NCBI RefSeq assembly: GCF_020536995.1
Contig: NC_068366.1
Coordinates: 21,712,299-21,776,298, forward strand
Length of the DNA stretch: 64,000 nt
From: Dreissena polymorpha
Lineage: Eukaryota > Mollusca > Bivalvia > Myida > Dreissenidae
Direction: 5' to 3'
How positions within the stretch are numbered: the first letter of the stretch is position 1; each line of letters opens with the position of its first letter. Below, in pieces: positions 12,942-23,583 of this stretch. Under the pieces are notes generated by a model. It worked only from the letters and a program-made list of their open reading frames with translations, was not told the DNA's origin and ran no database searches. The position numbers and the translations under genes were made by a program.

Positions 12942-13148
12942 TTGAAAACAGATTTACCGCCTGCCCCAGAGAACCTTCTTAACATGATTAAATGCAGATG
13001 CAAACGAAATTGCGATTCTAAAAAATGCACATGTAGAAAAAACGGACTTGAATGTACAACTGGATGTTCAGAGTGCCAGGGTATTAGTTGCACTAACACA
13101 ACATGTAGACGGGAATCAGACGATTCTGACTCAGACTTGGAATTATAA
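12942..13148 (+). pseudogene. Tesmin/TSO1-like CXC domain at the C-terminus
   Basis: Continues in phase from the nuclease block through VQTLPPTSRSAKYHSVRSYF and FQVQEWIGADP despite two stops. It then gives CRCKRNCDSKKCTCRKNGLE and CTTGCSECQGISCTNTTC, a Cys-rich array with spacing like the CXC (CRC) domain of tesmin/TSO1/LIN54 proteins, which bind DNA through zinc clusters. It ends in an acidic tail (SDDSDSDLEL). It probably recognises the element's own ends. Confidence 0.7.
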
Positions 13149-13494
13149 GAACCTGGTTTAACATTTGTGTTAAAGACTTTATTACATGCGCCTGATACTT
13201 GTGGCCACACATGAACATAATGTGGCAGTCATATATCCTATTGAGGTTATGTTCGTTGCCCCACCCACTTCTTCATTATTGTATAATGTTTAATGTATAT
13301 TTATCTCGCTTTAAATACATGCACAGATAGCAAAAAATTATATTTTTATATTATTTGCTTCTTTCTGTGTACCGGATTATGTTCAAATATTGAAATGAAA
13401 CTGCTCTTCTGAACACTATTAAGATGTAGCAGGCAATTTCTATCTGAAATATTAAGTGTTTACCTAGTAAATATTTTCATTTTTTTACAATATT

Positions 13495-13626
13495 TCCCCT
13501 GCTTAGATTTTTCTAGATTTTTTTTATTTGATATGTTATAGATCCTAGATGGTAAATTTAAAGGTTTCGTTTCTGTTGCAATTTTTTTAAGGTTATGGCT
13601 ATTTTGGGGATATTTTGACTGGACTA
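13495..13626 (-). repeat. Right terminal inverted repeat of the Academ-type element
   Basis: Reverse complement of 8,588-8,720 with indels. It contains TTGCAATTTTTTTAAGG and ends TGACTGGACTA, followed by the CAA duplicate at 13,627-13,629. Confidence 0.75.
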
Positions 13627-13629
13627 CAA

Positions 13630-13719
13630 GATTTTAAATGATGTTTTCATGCACGTTTTTTGTTTCATGTATAATTATACAGACCTTTATTGTTGTAATA
13701 ATACACATTCTGTATTTTA
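13630..13719 (+). repeat. Module gamma, first piece (copy A)
   Basis: About 90 bp of module between two insertions. It contains TATAATTATACAGACC and recurs at 36,105-36,170 (copy C) and in reverse at 48,800-48,870 (copy D). In copy C it runs straight on into sequence matching 16,207 onward, proving that the LINE between them is an insertion. Confidence 0.75.
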
Positions 13720-14345
13720 TTACAGGTTGGTTTAAACACTATTTATTTAGTTCAAAAGAAAGTACACATAAGCGATACAATACAAACAAACATATTATTT
13801 TCGAACAATACACAAGGCAGTAAGAAATTGCAGTATTGCTTAATATAAAGGTTGTAGGATGCAATTTGACAGAATTGAGAAAAAAGCTCGAGGCTTATGC
13901 TATGTCTCTCTTCTGTCTGTTAGAAGCGCTGCTGTTATGGTGTAAACGACCAAACGTGTAACAACAACTTATAAAAATGACAAAATTTAGAAACATATAG
14001 CTCAGTGATTGGTATTTGAATACCGTTTAGAAATGGAGAAAATATATATGTTGTAATACAAATCATATCACAGGGTAGTATAGATAGCAAAAAATGTAAT
14101 AAGTTGAGAAAGAAAGGGAAGGAAGTGTAAGAGTAGAGTTCGAGTAAGAGAAGTTGCGATAAGAAAAGAAGTAGTTGCGGAACGGGGCATCGTTAGCAGA
14201 AATGATTTGTTCCTGAGATGGATTTGGATTAGAATCTATGACTATCTCGGATGAAAGACTGAACATGTTTGAAAACTAATGAATTTACTTTACTTCGTAT
14301 GATCCGTCTTTAACACCAAAAAAGAAGTAGTTGCAAAGTTATGGG

Positions 14346-15248
14346 CTAAAAACTGGACAGATTGTCAGAAAGGACTCTTTTCACAGTATAAATGGGACAA
14401 TTAAAGAAGAAATGATTTGTATCTTCAATCTCACCACACTGACAATATGGACTTTGTACAATATGTTTTGCGTACACATGTTCATTTAAGCTGCTACAAT
14501 ACATTCTTAAACGTGCATGTAGAATATTAGACTGCCGCTTTCCATCGTAGTAATGCTGAGGAATCATTTTTTTATCTTTGTTTAGATTTGCTTTAAAAGC
14601 TGAGAGAGAAGCAGCTGTTCTTACAGATTCAGGTAAATTGTTCCATAATTTTATAGTTGATGGTAGGAAAGATCGTGAAAAAAGTTGTGATTTACATTGA
14701 ATACTGCGAATATTGTTAGAATTGCGAAGTGAATAAGCCGAACTTTCTCCAACGCTAGAGTGGATCAGAGTACACAAATAGGGGGATGATATAGAATGTC
14801 TTGTTCTCCTATTTTTTAATGGTTCGAGTGCCGTTTTATTATATAGATTCTGCAAAGATGCTAAACGTGTTCCCCCGCTGATTATTCTTGCTGCGTCTTG
14901 TTGAATCTTTTCAAGTTAAATTTCATCTTGTGTAGTAATGTTGTCCCATACTAAATCAGCATATTCAAGAATTGGTCTGATAAATGTTGTGTATATCAAT
15001 AGAAGGGACTTTCTATCGAGCGTAAACTTGAACGTTCGCATTAAATTAATTCTCTGCCATGCTTTCTTCTTGGTTGATTCAATATGGTCATGCCAGGAAC
15101 ATGAATCAGAAAAATTTAAGCCGAGATGTTTATGAGACGAAACCTCAGTGATTTGGCAGTCGTTAAGAAAAAAAGGGGGACGGATTGGGCGGTTGACTTT
15201 TCTAGACATTACTAAGAATTCGGTTTTGGATGGATTGAAGGTTACCAA
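14346..15248 (-). pseudogene. LINE reverse transcriptase thumb and C-terminal Cys/His region
   Basis: Two blocks, 15,248-14,916 and 14,855-14,346. The first has VTFNPSKTEFLVMSRK, HKHLGLNFSDSCSWHDHI and TFIRPILEYADLVWD. The second has SFLPSTIKLWNNLPESVR and ends with YCQCGEIEDTNHFFFNCPIY, a C-x-C ... H-x4-C knuckle found at the end of many LINE ORF2 proteins. A break at about 14,880-14,920 separates them. Confidence 0.8.
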
Positions 15249-15272
15249 CCAATTATCAGCCCAAGAACGGAT

Positions 15273-15788
15273 TTAAGCAAGATCAGAGTTAAGAATGTTA
15301 TCTGCATCAATCGGGTTGTCGACGATTTCATAAAGCGCAGTATCGTCTGCAAATAGGCGAATTGGACAGTGAATATCTCGTACAATATCGTTGATGTATA
15401 TTAGAAAGAGGAGGGGCCCTAATATAGACCCTTGAGAAACACCAGCATTTATGGGTAATGGGTCAGATTGGCAGCCGGAGATTACAACACACTGGATCCT
15501 CGCCTGTAGGTAGTCTTTTAACCAAGATAGAAGATTTCCAGAGATACCACATAGTCGGAGCTTTTGAATAAGTCCTTCGTGCCAAACTCTATCAAATGCC
15601 TTAGAAATGTCACAAAATACGGCTGTAACCTCTTTACCTTCGTCAACAGCTTTAATAAAGGTGTGATATACCGAGATTAATTGGTTGACAGTGAAATCTT
15701 TTGGTATGAAACCTGATTGAAATGGGGTTATAAAATCGATAGCCCTTAAATGGTTAAAATGTATTTGTGTTAGATTCTCTCCAGACAT
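15273..15788 (-). pseudogene. LINE reverse transcriptase, catalytic core
   Basis: A 171-codon frame with the RT motifs in order: FQSGFIPKDFTVNQL, FCDISKAFDRVWH (first catalytic Asp), AGVSQGSILGPLLFLIYIND, and LFADDTALY (catalytic FADD). A stop follows NSDLA; the next block is in another frame. Confidence 0.85.
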
Positions 15789-15796
15789 TATTTACT

Positions 15797-16196
15797 TTAA
15801 TTTCCGATATCCTGAGGATTAGACTTTTCGTGAAGTCCACAAACAATTGCTTCTATCCAACTCCGAAGGACTCTACCAGTACTGATGGAACAATTGAAAA
15901 GATTTTGTAGTAGACCTGCAATCTCAGATGCAATTTGCTTTAGGACTTGGCTATTTATTTTGTCTGGTCCTGATGCCTTTCCCGTTTCCATTACTTTTAT
16001 GGAATCTAAAACATCTTGACGGGAAATGATGAGATCTTGAAAGACGAGGCAATCTGGCGCTTGTGAATGTAAGTTGTACATGTGCGTACTGGGTATAGTT
16101 AAAGTAGATTGAGATTGGAAAAAGGAATTTAGGATATTTGCTTTGTCAAGAGGTGACTCATATATTGTACCATTGTGAATTAAGAAAAGCAACTCG
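15797..16196 (-). pseudogene. LINE reverse transcriptase, N-terminal part
   Basis: The frame includes DSIKVMETGKASGPDKINSQ and LQNLFNCSISTGRVLRSWIE and ends near SNPQDIGN. This is the segment just before and at the start of the RT domain (the KASGPDKI motif). The next expected residues (YRPISLL and on) are missing before the following frame begins, so there is a small deletion as well as a stop. Confidence 0.75.
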
Positions 16197-16206
16197 TTAC
16201 AGGTTG

Positions 16207-18270
16207 ACAACTAACTTTTTAAAATAACGTTAAGCTATTGCTGTGTTTATGTCCCCGTCAATAAAATTTCACAATTTGTGGTATTTCGTTTTATACCGAA
16301 ATCAGCTTTGGTGATGTTTACGCCGGATCAAACAAACATCAAGCAATGCAATACTATATACATATTTGCATTATGATTAAAACCACAGTCTTGAGCCCTA
16401 TTCTGACTTACATTTTTAGAATTGTGTGCAAGTAAATGAAGTTAAACATACAGATATCTTTATCCTAATAGAATCATATTTCCAATTATGTGTATTATCA
16501 TCTCTGAATCTTCGTTCGTCGTACAGTGATTAGTGTACTGTGGCTCAATCCTTAAAATGAGTCGCAATACAATGCAGTTCATTATACGTGATGTAATCAG
16601 CACTAATCAACCCAATTGGTTCCAAAAATTAATGTATTAGATTTGATTCATGTAATGACAAACTAAGACGATGAACACAACACACATATTTCGTGGAAGT
16701 ATTTTGTTAGTATTAGTAATTATTCAATATGTTTTAATTCAATAATTAAGATGTTTTCATAATGCAGTAGTTACAAAAGACTTATAATTATTGTTGTATT
16801 GCATAACCACAAAAGCAGCAAGTTTTCTTTAATTCCAATTATAGCAATCACAATAAGGGACAGTGTACAAATCAACGCTGCATGCAAATCCAAGAATGAG
16901 TTTTGTTCTAGGTCATCAATTAATATATCAATATAATTCATGTGTATTAATCATGAGTTTATGTTTGAATTAGTTTTGGGTTGCCATAACATAACAGAAT
17001 TCGCAGTATTGGCAGCTTACTGAGATCGCGATTCGGATACAGAAACTCCAATTTATAGGTTAACAGTAATTACTAACGATATGTGGCCGTGTAGCTAATT
17101 GCCTTCGGGAAGAGGACAACGACAACGAGCGAGGCATTTTATAGGGGAGATAACCATGGGTTATGGTTAGGGTTAAGGTTAGGGGTCAGGTTAGGGTTAA
17201 GGTTAGAATTAAGGCTAACCCTAACCCAAACCCGACCCCTAACCGTACCCCTAACCCTAACCCTCTACCCCCATGCACATTGCAATACCATGCCTCGCTC
17301 GCGTTGTCGTTGTCCTCTTTCCTAGAACGACGATAAAAGAATCATTCGCCGAGAGAAAACTCGCAAATACAATTCAAAAGAGCATCATAGGGTTAGGTAG
17401 CTCCGTTAAATGTAAGACCTGTTCGTGAAGTGTCATGTAATTATAACAATGTTAAATAACACCCACCCACAGTCTTCTTGCACTTGCTTGTTGAAAAAGT
17501 GTTATTTGAAAGTATTAAGTGTGCGAACAGAAAGATGTTTTCTTAAATGAGATTCATAACAATAATCGATGATGGATTTCATTGTAGGCTGTAATGTTTA
17601 GATATGGACCAGAGTTATTTTCGATTTTCAATATTGAAAATACTCATTGAAACCAAATGGTATGTATGTTTACTTGGAAACTGCGAATCGGTCGTCACGT
17701 ACGATAATAATTTCAGTTTATTTTCATTAATATTGAGCTCAGGCGCTTTAAATGGAATATATAACTGCTCTCAATATTGTGAATATTTAAACAGTGAACG
17801 TTTACATTTAATTCGTTTAAGATTAATAATTTGCTAATACACAGCGACAATAGTTTGGCAATATCAATAAACGTATTTAGAGATAACCACGCATATCGTT
17901 AGTAATATACATCGCATCAAAGCGAGTTCAAAAATCGTTATGACTGAAATGAAAATATATGGAATTCACCACGTTTTCAAAACACATGAATCAAGATACA
18001 TCAAATAATATCGAAACCAGTTACTTTATTTTGAAACATTAAACGATTGTTATTCATCAACAAATCATATGCGGTGGGTTATGTTTTGAAGTAGTTCCGG
18101 ATATACTAAAATAAATTCTCCCAAAAAACGAACCGTATTTAAAACCTCATGAAGAACAAATCGTGTCTGCATTATGCATCGCTGTTAAACTACATTACTC
18201 AAACCTAAACCAACACGTTCCCTCCATATTTTTTCAACACTAAAGCTTGCGCTTATCTTTCAATCCGTTT
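16207..18270 (+). repeat. Module gamma, main piece (copy A)
   Basis: Reverse complement recurs at 40,131-42,100 (copy D) and, older, at about 29,500-29,850 (copy E); its first 240 bp recur forward at 36,180-36,447 (copy C). The right end (ATCTTTCAATCCGTTTTT, 18,253-18,270) is the same as position 7 onward of the window, so gamma runs directly into alpha. Copy D shows the same junction at about 40,115-40,135. Interrupted at 17,108 by a hairpin element. No coding frame. Confidence 0.75.
17108..17322. mobile_element. Hairpin element with TTAGGG-like inverted arms
   Basis: A 215-bp perfect-looking fold-back. Outer arms at 17,108-17,137 (AGAGGACAACGACAACGAGC) and 17,290-17,322 are inverted copies. 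Inside, a G-rich arm with imperfect TTAGGG/TTAAGG words (about 17,158-17,214) faces a C-rich CCCTAA arm (17,215-17,272). Copies D (about 41,025-41,035) and E lack it, so it is a discrete insertion. It looks like a small non-autonomous element, or a telomere-like seed captured between inverted ends. Confidence 0.7.
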
Positions 18271-19430
18271 TTCGGCGTTAGCTGTATACGCCAGCTTTTC
18301 ACCTTAGCCTGACCTTTGCAAACGACCAATCAATTCGAATATAAAATTTTCCGCCGGTAGGCCTGAAACTTTTCGCAGTAGAAAACGGTCAATCTACAAA
18401 CAGATTTCACATTAACATTAATATGTTATTCCATCGACTTTCTATTTTTGGGAAGTGTAGGGACAGGGATACTACAGTTTGTTTAGCAACGAAGTTAAAT
18501 GCGTATCCAGCATGAAACAATTGCAGCTCTATCTCTAATAATTAGGTTTGAGAGATGGAGCAGTTTCACACTCAATTCTCGACATCAATACAGAGTGCGT
18601 GTCCCTTTATATTTAGAAGAATGTCAGCGCCGGAGCTTAAAGGCTGTGTTCTCATATTTGGTAATTACTACGATATTGCATTATGTGCACTCAAAATTTG
18701 TAGATCATATAAGAATCGTTGTTAAGTAACCTGATATACGCCTTGATGAACATATTAAAAATTGTTTTAAATTAACCGTTAAACAAGAAAATGATTAAAG
18801 CTTTAAACCAGCCGTCGTTTCAGCAGCAGAATTGTTACCTAACTTTAATGCATTGCATGCCAATCCGCAAGGTATCAAGGTCAGTTTGCGGTCAGTTGCA
18901 GAAATCTTTATATAAACGCCGTCTCGTAAACTTTGTGCACTTGAATTCTGTTTTGATCAGAAAGATACTAAATAAAGATATTCGGCGATATTATTGTGGT
19001 ATGTCAATCATCGATTTTTAATATGTTTTCAACATTTGCATGATAAGGACCAATTTTGATAAAATTAATTAGAAATATTTATCCATTTAGACCAGTTTAT
19101 TAAGCATGAGCACAATTATTCACTATACTATAATTATGCAATTAAATAAGATTCGAGTATGGCCGGCTGACCTATATGCACTCGTTTATTTTCATGTTTC
19201 TTGTGTTTTCTATTCTGTAAATATAGATATCTGAGTAATAATATCACATAAAGCAAAATAAGCCACGAAATCTGGCGCAACGCCCCGTAATTGATTTGCT
19301 TGTGATGGAACTAAGAACTGCGCAGAAAAAAGGCATCCGCTACTTTTTATCTCATAGAGATAACTTTTGATCGTTAACAAACATCGACCACAATCAACGC
19401 CGTATATCTTTTTTAAACATATTTCTTGTT
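18271..19430. other. 1.16-kb insertion at the gamma/alpha junction of copy B
   Basis: Splits the sequence that is continuous at window positions 20-30 and in copy D near 40,110. The left edge begins CGGCGTTAGCTGTATA; the right edge contains AACGCCGTATATC, so GGCGTT is a short inverted pair at or near both ends. Two 76-codon frames (18,499-18,729 and 18,791-19,021) have no recognised motif. It may be a non-autonomous transposon; the ends are not firm. Confidence 0.4.
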
Positions 19431-21330
19431 TCTTAATGATTGTAAGTTTTTGATTAAACACTCGTGTTGGCTATATGTTTCCACGTACACCTGATTTATT
19501 GAAGACATTGACAGAATGTCTCAATAACAACATGTGGTTATTGATTTAAGACGCTGTCCCGTTCATAATCATTGCTAAGAAAAGAATGTTAGCTGATAGA
19601 ATAACATATTCAAGTGCAATATTTGCTATATATGGAGGCCGCCGGAATAAGTAATGTGATAAAAGTTGGTATTAATGAATACTCAATGAGGCGAAATTAT
19701 GATTGTACCGTTGCAAAATAAAGTCCGATGCATTATGTGTCTAAGTATAATAGCACATATTCATGGCAAAACATGTAAATGTCACTATACAAACCACTAT
19801 AATAATCAAAGCAATATCACAAATATGTATTATATTATTACCAGATTTTCATATCCACTAAAAGACAGTTGTATTTCAATAAAACAATGTTACTTGTAAA
19901 AATCGTTAAACAGTTCAAAGATAAAATAAAAATACTGACTTTATTTATTTGATAACGAACTGTTTGTGATAACTTGAACAAATAATCGGAAACAAGCTTT
20001 CATAGATAGCTCTTCGGATATTCTCTTTCATGGAATCAAACTCGATAGCAATCTTTATTTTAAGTCAAACATATGATTGTAACCGAAAATAACTATGAAC
20101 TTTAAACATGCCATTACTCACCGAAATCAATTTGAGTCGAGCTCAGAGAAAAACCATGTGAGTAAGTGCATATTGTCATTATTACTGTTTATCTGATAGC
20201 ACTTATGTTTACAACAAGTTTGAAATAAAGAAGACGGTGAAACTAAAATACATTTAAAATAATAATGTGCAAGGGTTTGAGTACCTTTTAATGTATCAAT
20301 CGTGTATCTCCCATACAAGCTATTGTCACTGGATTGATGAACAACACTCGGTTATTAGGGAAAGACATACATGTTCTTGCGTGTCACATAATACTTGCAT
20401 TGCACCCATTATTCCAATAAATTGAATGGCGGTCCTCTCTGACATTGTTATAAAGTCTTCTGACATCAAACAATTGTCAAAATGTATATTTGTATATGTG
20501 TTTTTGGGAGTCTCTAGTTGTAGAAAACCGTTCTAATTACCTACAGTGATTTACAGTGATTTATTTAATAAGACCTTGGAGCCCGCATACATTATGAAAT
20601 ATTATTTATCTAATTGGTTTAGGACGACGGTTAATATTATAAGGTCATTAAGTAAATTGCACTGACAGAAATAAACAGTTACCATAGGATTACTTAATAT
20701 GAAGATTCCGTTAACTGTGATTATAGTATATATTGAAAGATATAATTGATGCAAATATATATATTTTTACTGTCAGACAAGCAGGCGGACGAAACGACAG
20801 AAACACATACTTACAGATAGGAAGACGGACAATTATTCCTACTTACAACTACAAAAGTTTTTTGTCTTAATGCATACATGCAAACATTGAGCACAATACA
20901 TGCATACGATAGTTATCACTCCTCCTTGTCGCATTCATAATTAAAGTCATGTCCGCTAGAATTGTAAACAGTATAGACACTATAGAAAACAATATGTAGC
21001 TATTGTCGTGTTATCAATTGCGTGCATATAGATAAAATAAAACATGCATGATAAGTTTAAAATTACAAAATATATTAAATTTTAATATAAAACGCAATCC
21101 AGTACTCCATGTTATGTCAAGTAAAAGGTAAATTGTTAATTTGAAGAATATTGTTAAATTATTTAAATATACTAGCAAAACAATATCTAAACATACTTGC
21201 AATGGGGCTGTATACACAACACTTATATTATAGTATGGACAAACATTTTAATAACAAGTGGAAATCGCACTTCTTGTTGCAGTTTTGCATCAAAAACAAT
21301 ACCGTCTAAAAGAAGAACAAGAAGAGGTGA
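19431..21330 (+). repeat. Module alpha, copy B
   Basis: Forward match to positions 25-480, 540-790 and 2,830-4,000, with the roughly 2-kb block 790-2,830 and several shorter stretches deleted. It starts with CTTAATGATTGTAAG and ends after GCATCAAAAACAATACCGTC. No conserved coding frame. Confidence 0.7.
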
Positions 21331-22404
21331 AATTAATTGTATGTTTTATTGTCAATAAGTATATTAATGACTAGATTTCATAATTGAATGAGTAATACAT
21401 TACTTTCAAAAGGAAAAGAAAACATATTTGCCACTAAATACTTCTACTTCGTAGTTCCTACAGTCAATTGATGACTTCTACAGGATGGCCTATTATAGGC
21501 AGATATGGACACTGTTTAGTCCGTTTCCTGGGAAGAACCAGTACTTGGTGTCTATGGAGGAGATAGTGAGAACTACCATAAACGTAATGTTGGAATGAAA
21601 TAAAAGATAATGTATTAAGATGTCTGTAGAATGTAAACATATAGGACTCAATAGTGCAAGCATCATAGTGATATTAATGTTTTGCAGAAACACAGAACAG
21701 TATAACAAAATGAACAAAACATAGTACAAAGAAACATATTTACACAAATAAACGCAAATATAAATAAGAATAAATCAAAGACAGATTAGGGTAGAAACAA
21801 GTGAAAAATCGTGGAATTCGAACAACAATGTTGCCAAATGTAACATGAATGAAAATAAATGAATATTCCTGTACATATTCACACATTTTTTTTGGCTGGA
21901 CAGGGAATCGAAAGTGCAATCAAGAGATTTATAGTGCAGTACTTTAAATAAGCTAGTAATCCTAGTTAGCATTAAATTAAGGAAGTAAATATGTTCTATA
22001 AAATAGTTTGAGAGAAGAACACAAGGATATTAAATTAAAATAAACATTATTTTATGCAAGCATTATGGATGTTGCAAAAGGCATCAATGTGGTATTTATT
22101 GCATTTGAGGAAAAAGGCACAATAAACATGTACATGTAAAGTGATGGTGTAATCAGCTTTTTAGAAAGTATGCAACACGAAACTAATGTAAATGAAATAG
22201 TAACAAAACAGTGTAAAGAAACTGTACTGTCACATTTAATGAAGTAAATTGTAAAGATTTATTTGCATAATGTTGGACAATCCAACGTTAATAATATATT
22301 AAATACAAGTAAGTCGTAATGGAAATGAGTTGGACAACACATTTGCGATGTTTTAATGAAAATCACATGCACAATCAAAATAAGCATTGCAAGAACATAA
22401 AAAA
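21331..22404. other. AT-rich unique-looking spacer
   Basis: No match to the modules and no convincing gene. Two short minus-strand frames (65-84 codons) are Cys/Phe/Leu-rich translations of AT-rich DNA without motifs. Confidence 0.35.
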
Positions 22405-22729
22405 ACAAGAGATTTGTTTGTCAGGAACACAATGCTCCCTATTGCGCCGCTTTGAAATATAATGTTAATACTTCATTCGGCAGGTTTAGAAATAATCTCC
22501 TTTATAAAGCTTAAAACTTCCCTTGGACTGTATTTTTTTTATTTTGACCTTGAAGGATGACCTTCACTTTTCACCATTTAAATGTGCAGCTTCGTTAGAT
22601 ACACATGCATGCTATCTTCAATATTGCAAAACTTATGGCCAATGTTAAAGTTTTCAGACGAACGGACAGACGGACGGACAGACGGACAGTTCAACTGCTA
22701 TATGCCACCCTACCGTGGGCATAAAAATG
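22405..22729 (+). repeat. Bivalve-type interspersed repeat ending in GACGGACA words
   Basis: Starts AACAAGAGATTTGTTTGTCA, continues with ATTGCGCCGCTTTGAAATA, TTTTGACCTTGAAGGATGAC and CTTCAATATTGCAAAACTTA, then a run of GGACAGACGGAC words (22,665-22,690) and CCACCCTACCGTGGGCATAA. I recognise this as a very common molluscan repeat with a variable GGAC-rich middle. It encodes no protein. Confidence 0.7.
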
Positions 22730-23123
22730 TAATATTAAGGAACACATGGACTTTCACATTACTCATAGCAAATATATGTACACAATATAAAGGCTGCATA
22801 ACATATCAAAAACATATATGCAAGAGAAATTTTGATAACAATCTTCATATGTAAAACATGTCAACAATTTACATGAACATGGGAGTTATGTAAATAATGC
22901 ATGTTCAAAACGTTTTGACAAGCATGGCAGATATGAAATGGTAAGTTTGTTTATTATAGAATTAATTTATGATAGATACGCAATGCGAAAACAGACAGAA
23001 AAGATTTCAGGGTGGCATCTAAGAATAAATACGCAAGCACTGCGTGCCGAACTAGGCTTCTACATGCTCATCCCTTTTCTATGAGGTAAGGCGGTGACAG
23101 TGGACTTGAGGTTTCAACTAGTG

Positions 23124-23309
23124 TCTGAGCACGCGCTTGTCCGTGGGCATAGAAGGAAATTCAAGGAAATCCTCTGAAAACTATTCGACACCTGGGACAA
23201 ATATGAGGACGATGAAATCCTCACCACACAACTACTGAGGAGATGCAGACACATCGCAGGGCTTTGGCCCCATTCAACACACGACCCAATCCACGACGAA
23301 GACAGCTGA
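23124..23309 (+). pseudogene. Coding-like remnant of unknown origin
   Basis: A GC-richer stretch that reads SEHALVRGHRRKFKEIL, a TGA at 23,175, then KLFDTWDKYEDDEILTTQLL and RRCRHIAGLWPHSTHDPIHD before a TGA at 23,307. The composition is far more protein-like than the surroundings. It could be the decayed last exon of a gene or retrocopy: AATAAA signals occur downstream (about 23,680 and 23,757). I recognise no family. Confidence 0.3.
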
Positions 23310-23412
23310 AAAATAACATAGACATAAAACAGACAGAAGTCTGATTGTACTGTTTGTGTACATACTATATGAAATGATTTCTGTGTATATAGTGTTATTG
23401 AGTAAAGTTGTA

Positions 23413-23583
23413 GGGGCAATTGCACTTTACCGGTACGCAACACCTAATACCTAACACCTAACGCAACACCTAATAATCCTTTTTATTCTATATATTTTCT
23501 TAGTATCGGGGGCTACCGCCCCCAAACCACCGCTTTGTCGATAGTGGTAAACAACTGTGTACCGGTAAAGTTCGATCTAGCCC
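23413..23583. mobile_element. 171-bp TIR element (MITE) with 7-bp duplication
   Basis: Inverted ends GGGGCAATTGCACTTTACCG and, from the other side, GGGCTAGATCGAACTTTACC share the core CTTTACCGGTAC. Flanked by AGTTGTA at 23,406-23,412 and 23,584-23,590. The inside has CACCTAA repeats and a GGGGGCTACCGCCCCC palindrome. The superfamily is unsettled: a 7-bp duplication is close to the 8 bp of hAT elements. Confidence 0.7.

Larger units (their letters stand above)
10000..13148 (+). pseudogene. Broken transposon protein: zinc N-terminus, XPG nuclease, CXC domain
   Basis: About 3.1 kb reads as one long protein split over changing frames. The chosen start is ATG 10,000, directly after a splice acceptor; it begins MDIMICCICHHAVEDNQG. 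Order of parts: N-terminal Cys/His region (10,000-10,500), a middle block with RPRTFIAPLQLGLAV and RTLDGHNTFHGMG (10,960-11,300), a block ending in DPQLLFQRL and YELCDVPSALF (11,400-11,880), an XPG/FEN-like nuclease (12,030-12,700), and a CXC domain (12,980-13,110), stop at 13,148. I count at least eight breaks: in-frame stops at 10,099, 10,715, 12,027, 12,795 and about 12,888, and frame changes near 10,170, 10,975, 11,325 and 11,890. The architecture matches large uncharacterised proteins common in cnidarians, molluscs and fish. This copy cannot make a functional protein. Confidence 0.75.
8588..13626 (+). mobile_element. Academ-type (AcademX) DNA transposon, decayed
   Basis: A 5,039-bp element with imperfect long terminal inverted repeats. 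Both ends read TAGTCCAGTCA inward. Further shared blocks are CCTTAAAAAAATTGCAACA and TCTAGAAAAATC.AAGCAGGG. It is flanked by CAA on both sides (8,585-8,587 and 13,627-13,629). Uninterrupted target sequence is seen in copies C (36,060-36,100) and D (48,870-48,910). Its one gene (10,000-13,148) encodes an XPG/FEN-like nuclease followed by a CXC domain. Academ elements are known for 3-4 bp target duplications and an XPG nuclease, so this is the best match. The exact superfamily assignment is inference from memory of the family. Confidence 0.75.
13730..16196 (-). mobile_element. 5'-truncated LINE, jockey/CR1-like group
   Basis: About 2.47 kb in minus orientation, flanked by a perfect 10-bp duplication TTACAGGTTG at 13,720-13,729 and 16,197-16,206. 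It keeps the reverse transcriptase and a C-terminal Cys/His knuckle but no endonuclease, typical of aborted target-primed reverse transcription. Its coding blocks resemble the 'mobile element jockey'-type reverse transcriptases common in bivalves and corals. A roughly 620-bp 3' untranslated region follows (14,345-13,730). A related 3' fragment sits at 36,655-37,088. The clade (jockey, CR1 or L2) cannot be settled here. Confidence 0.85.

Noticed and set aside
17158-17272. True chromosome end or telomere fusion
   Set aside because: Words are imperfect, the tract is only about 115 bp, and it is enclosed by matched non-telomeric inverted arms absent from sister copies.
1-21330. Alpha on both sides of beta-gamma, suggesting a giant LTR-type element
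   Set aside because: There is no primer-binding site, polypurine tract or element protein between them. The joint runs gamma straight into alpha, and other copies are rearranged, so tandem or segmental duplication fits better.
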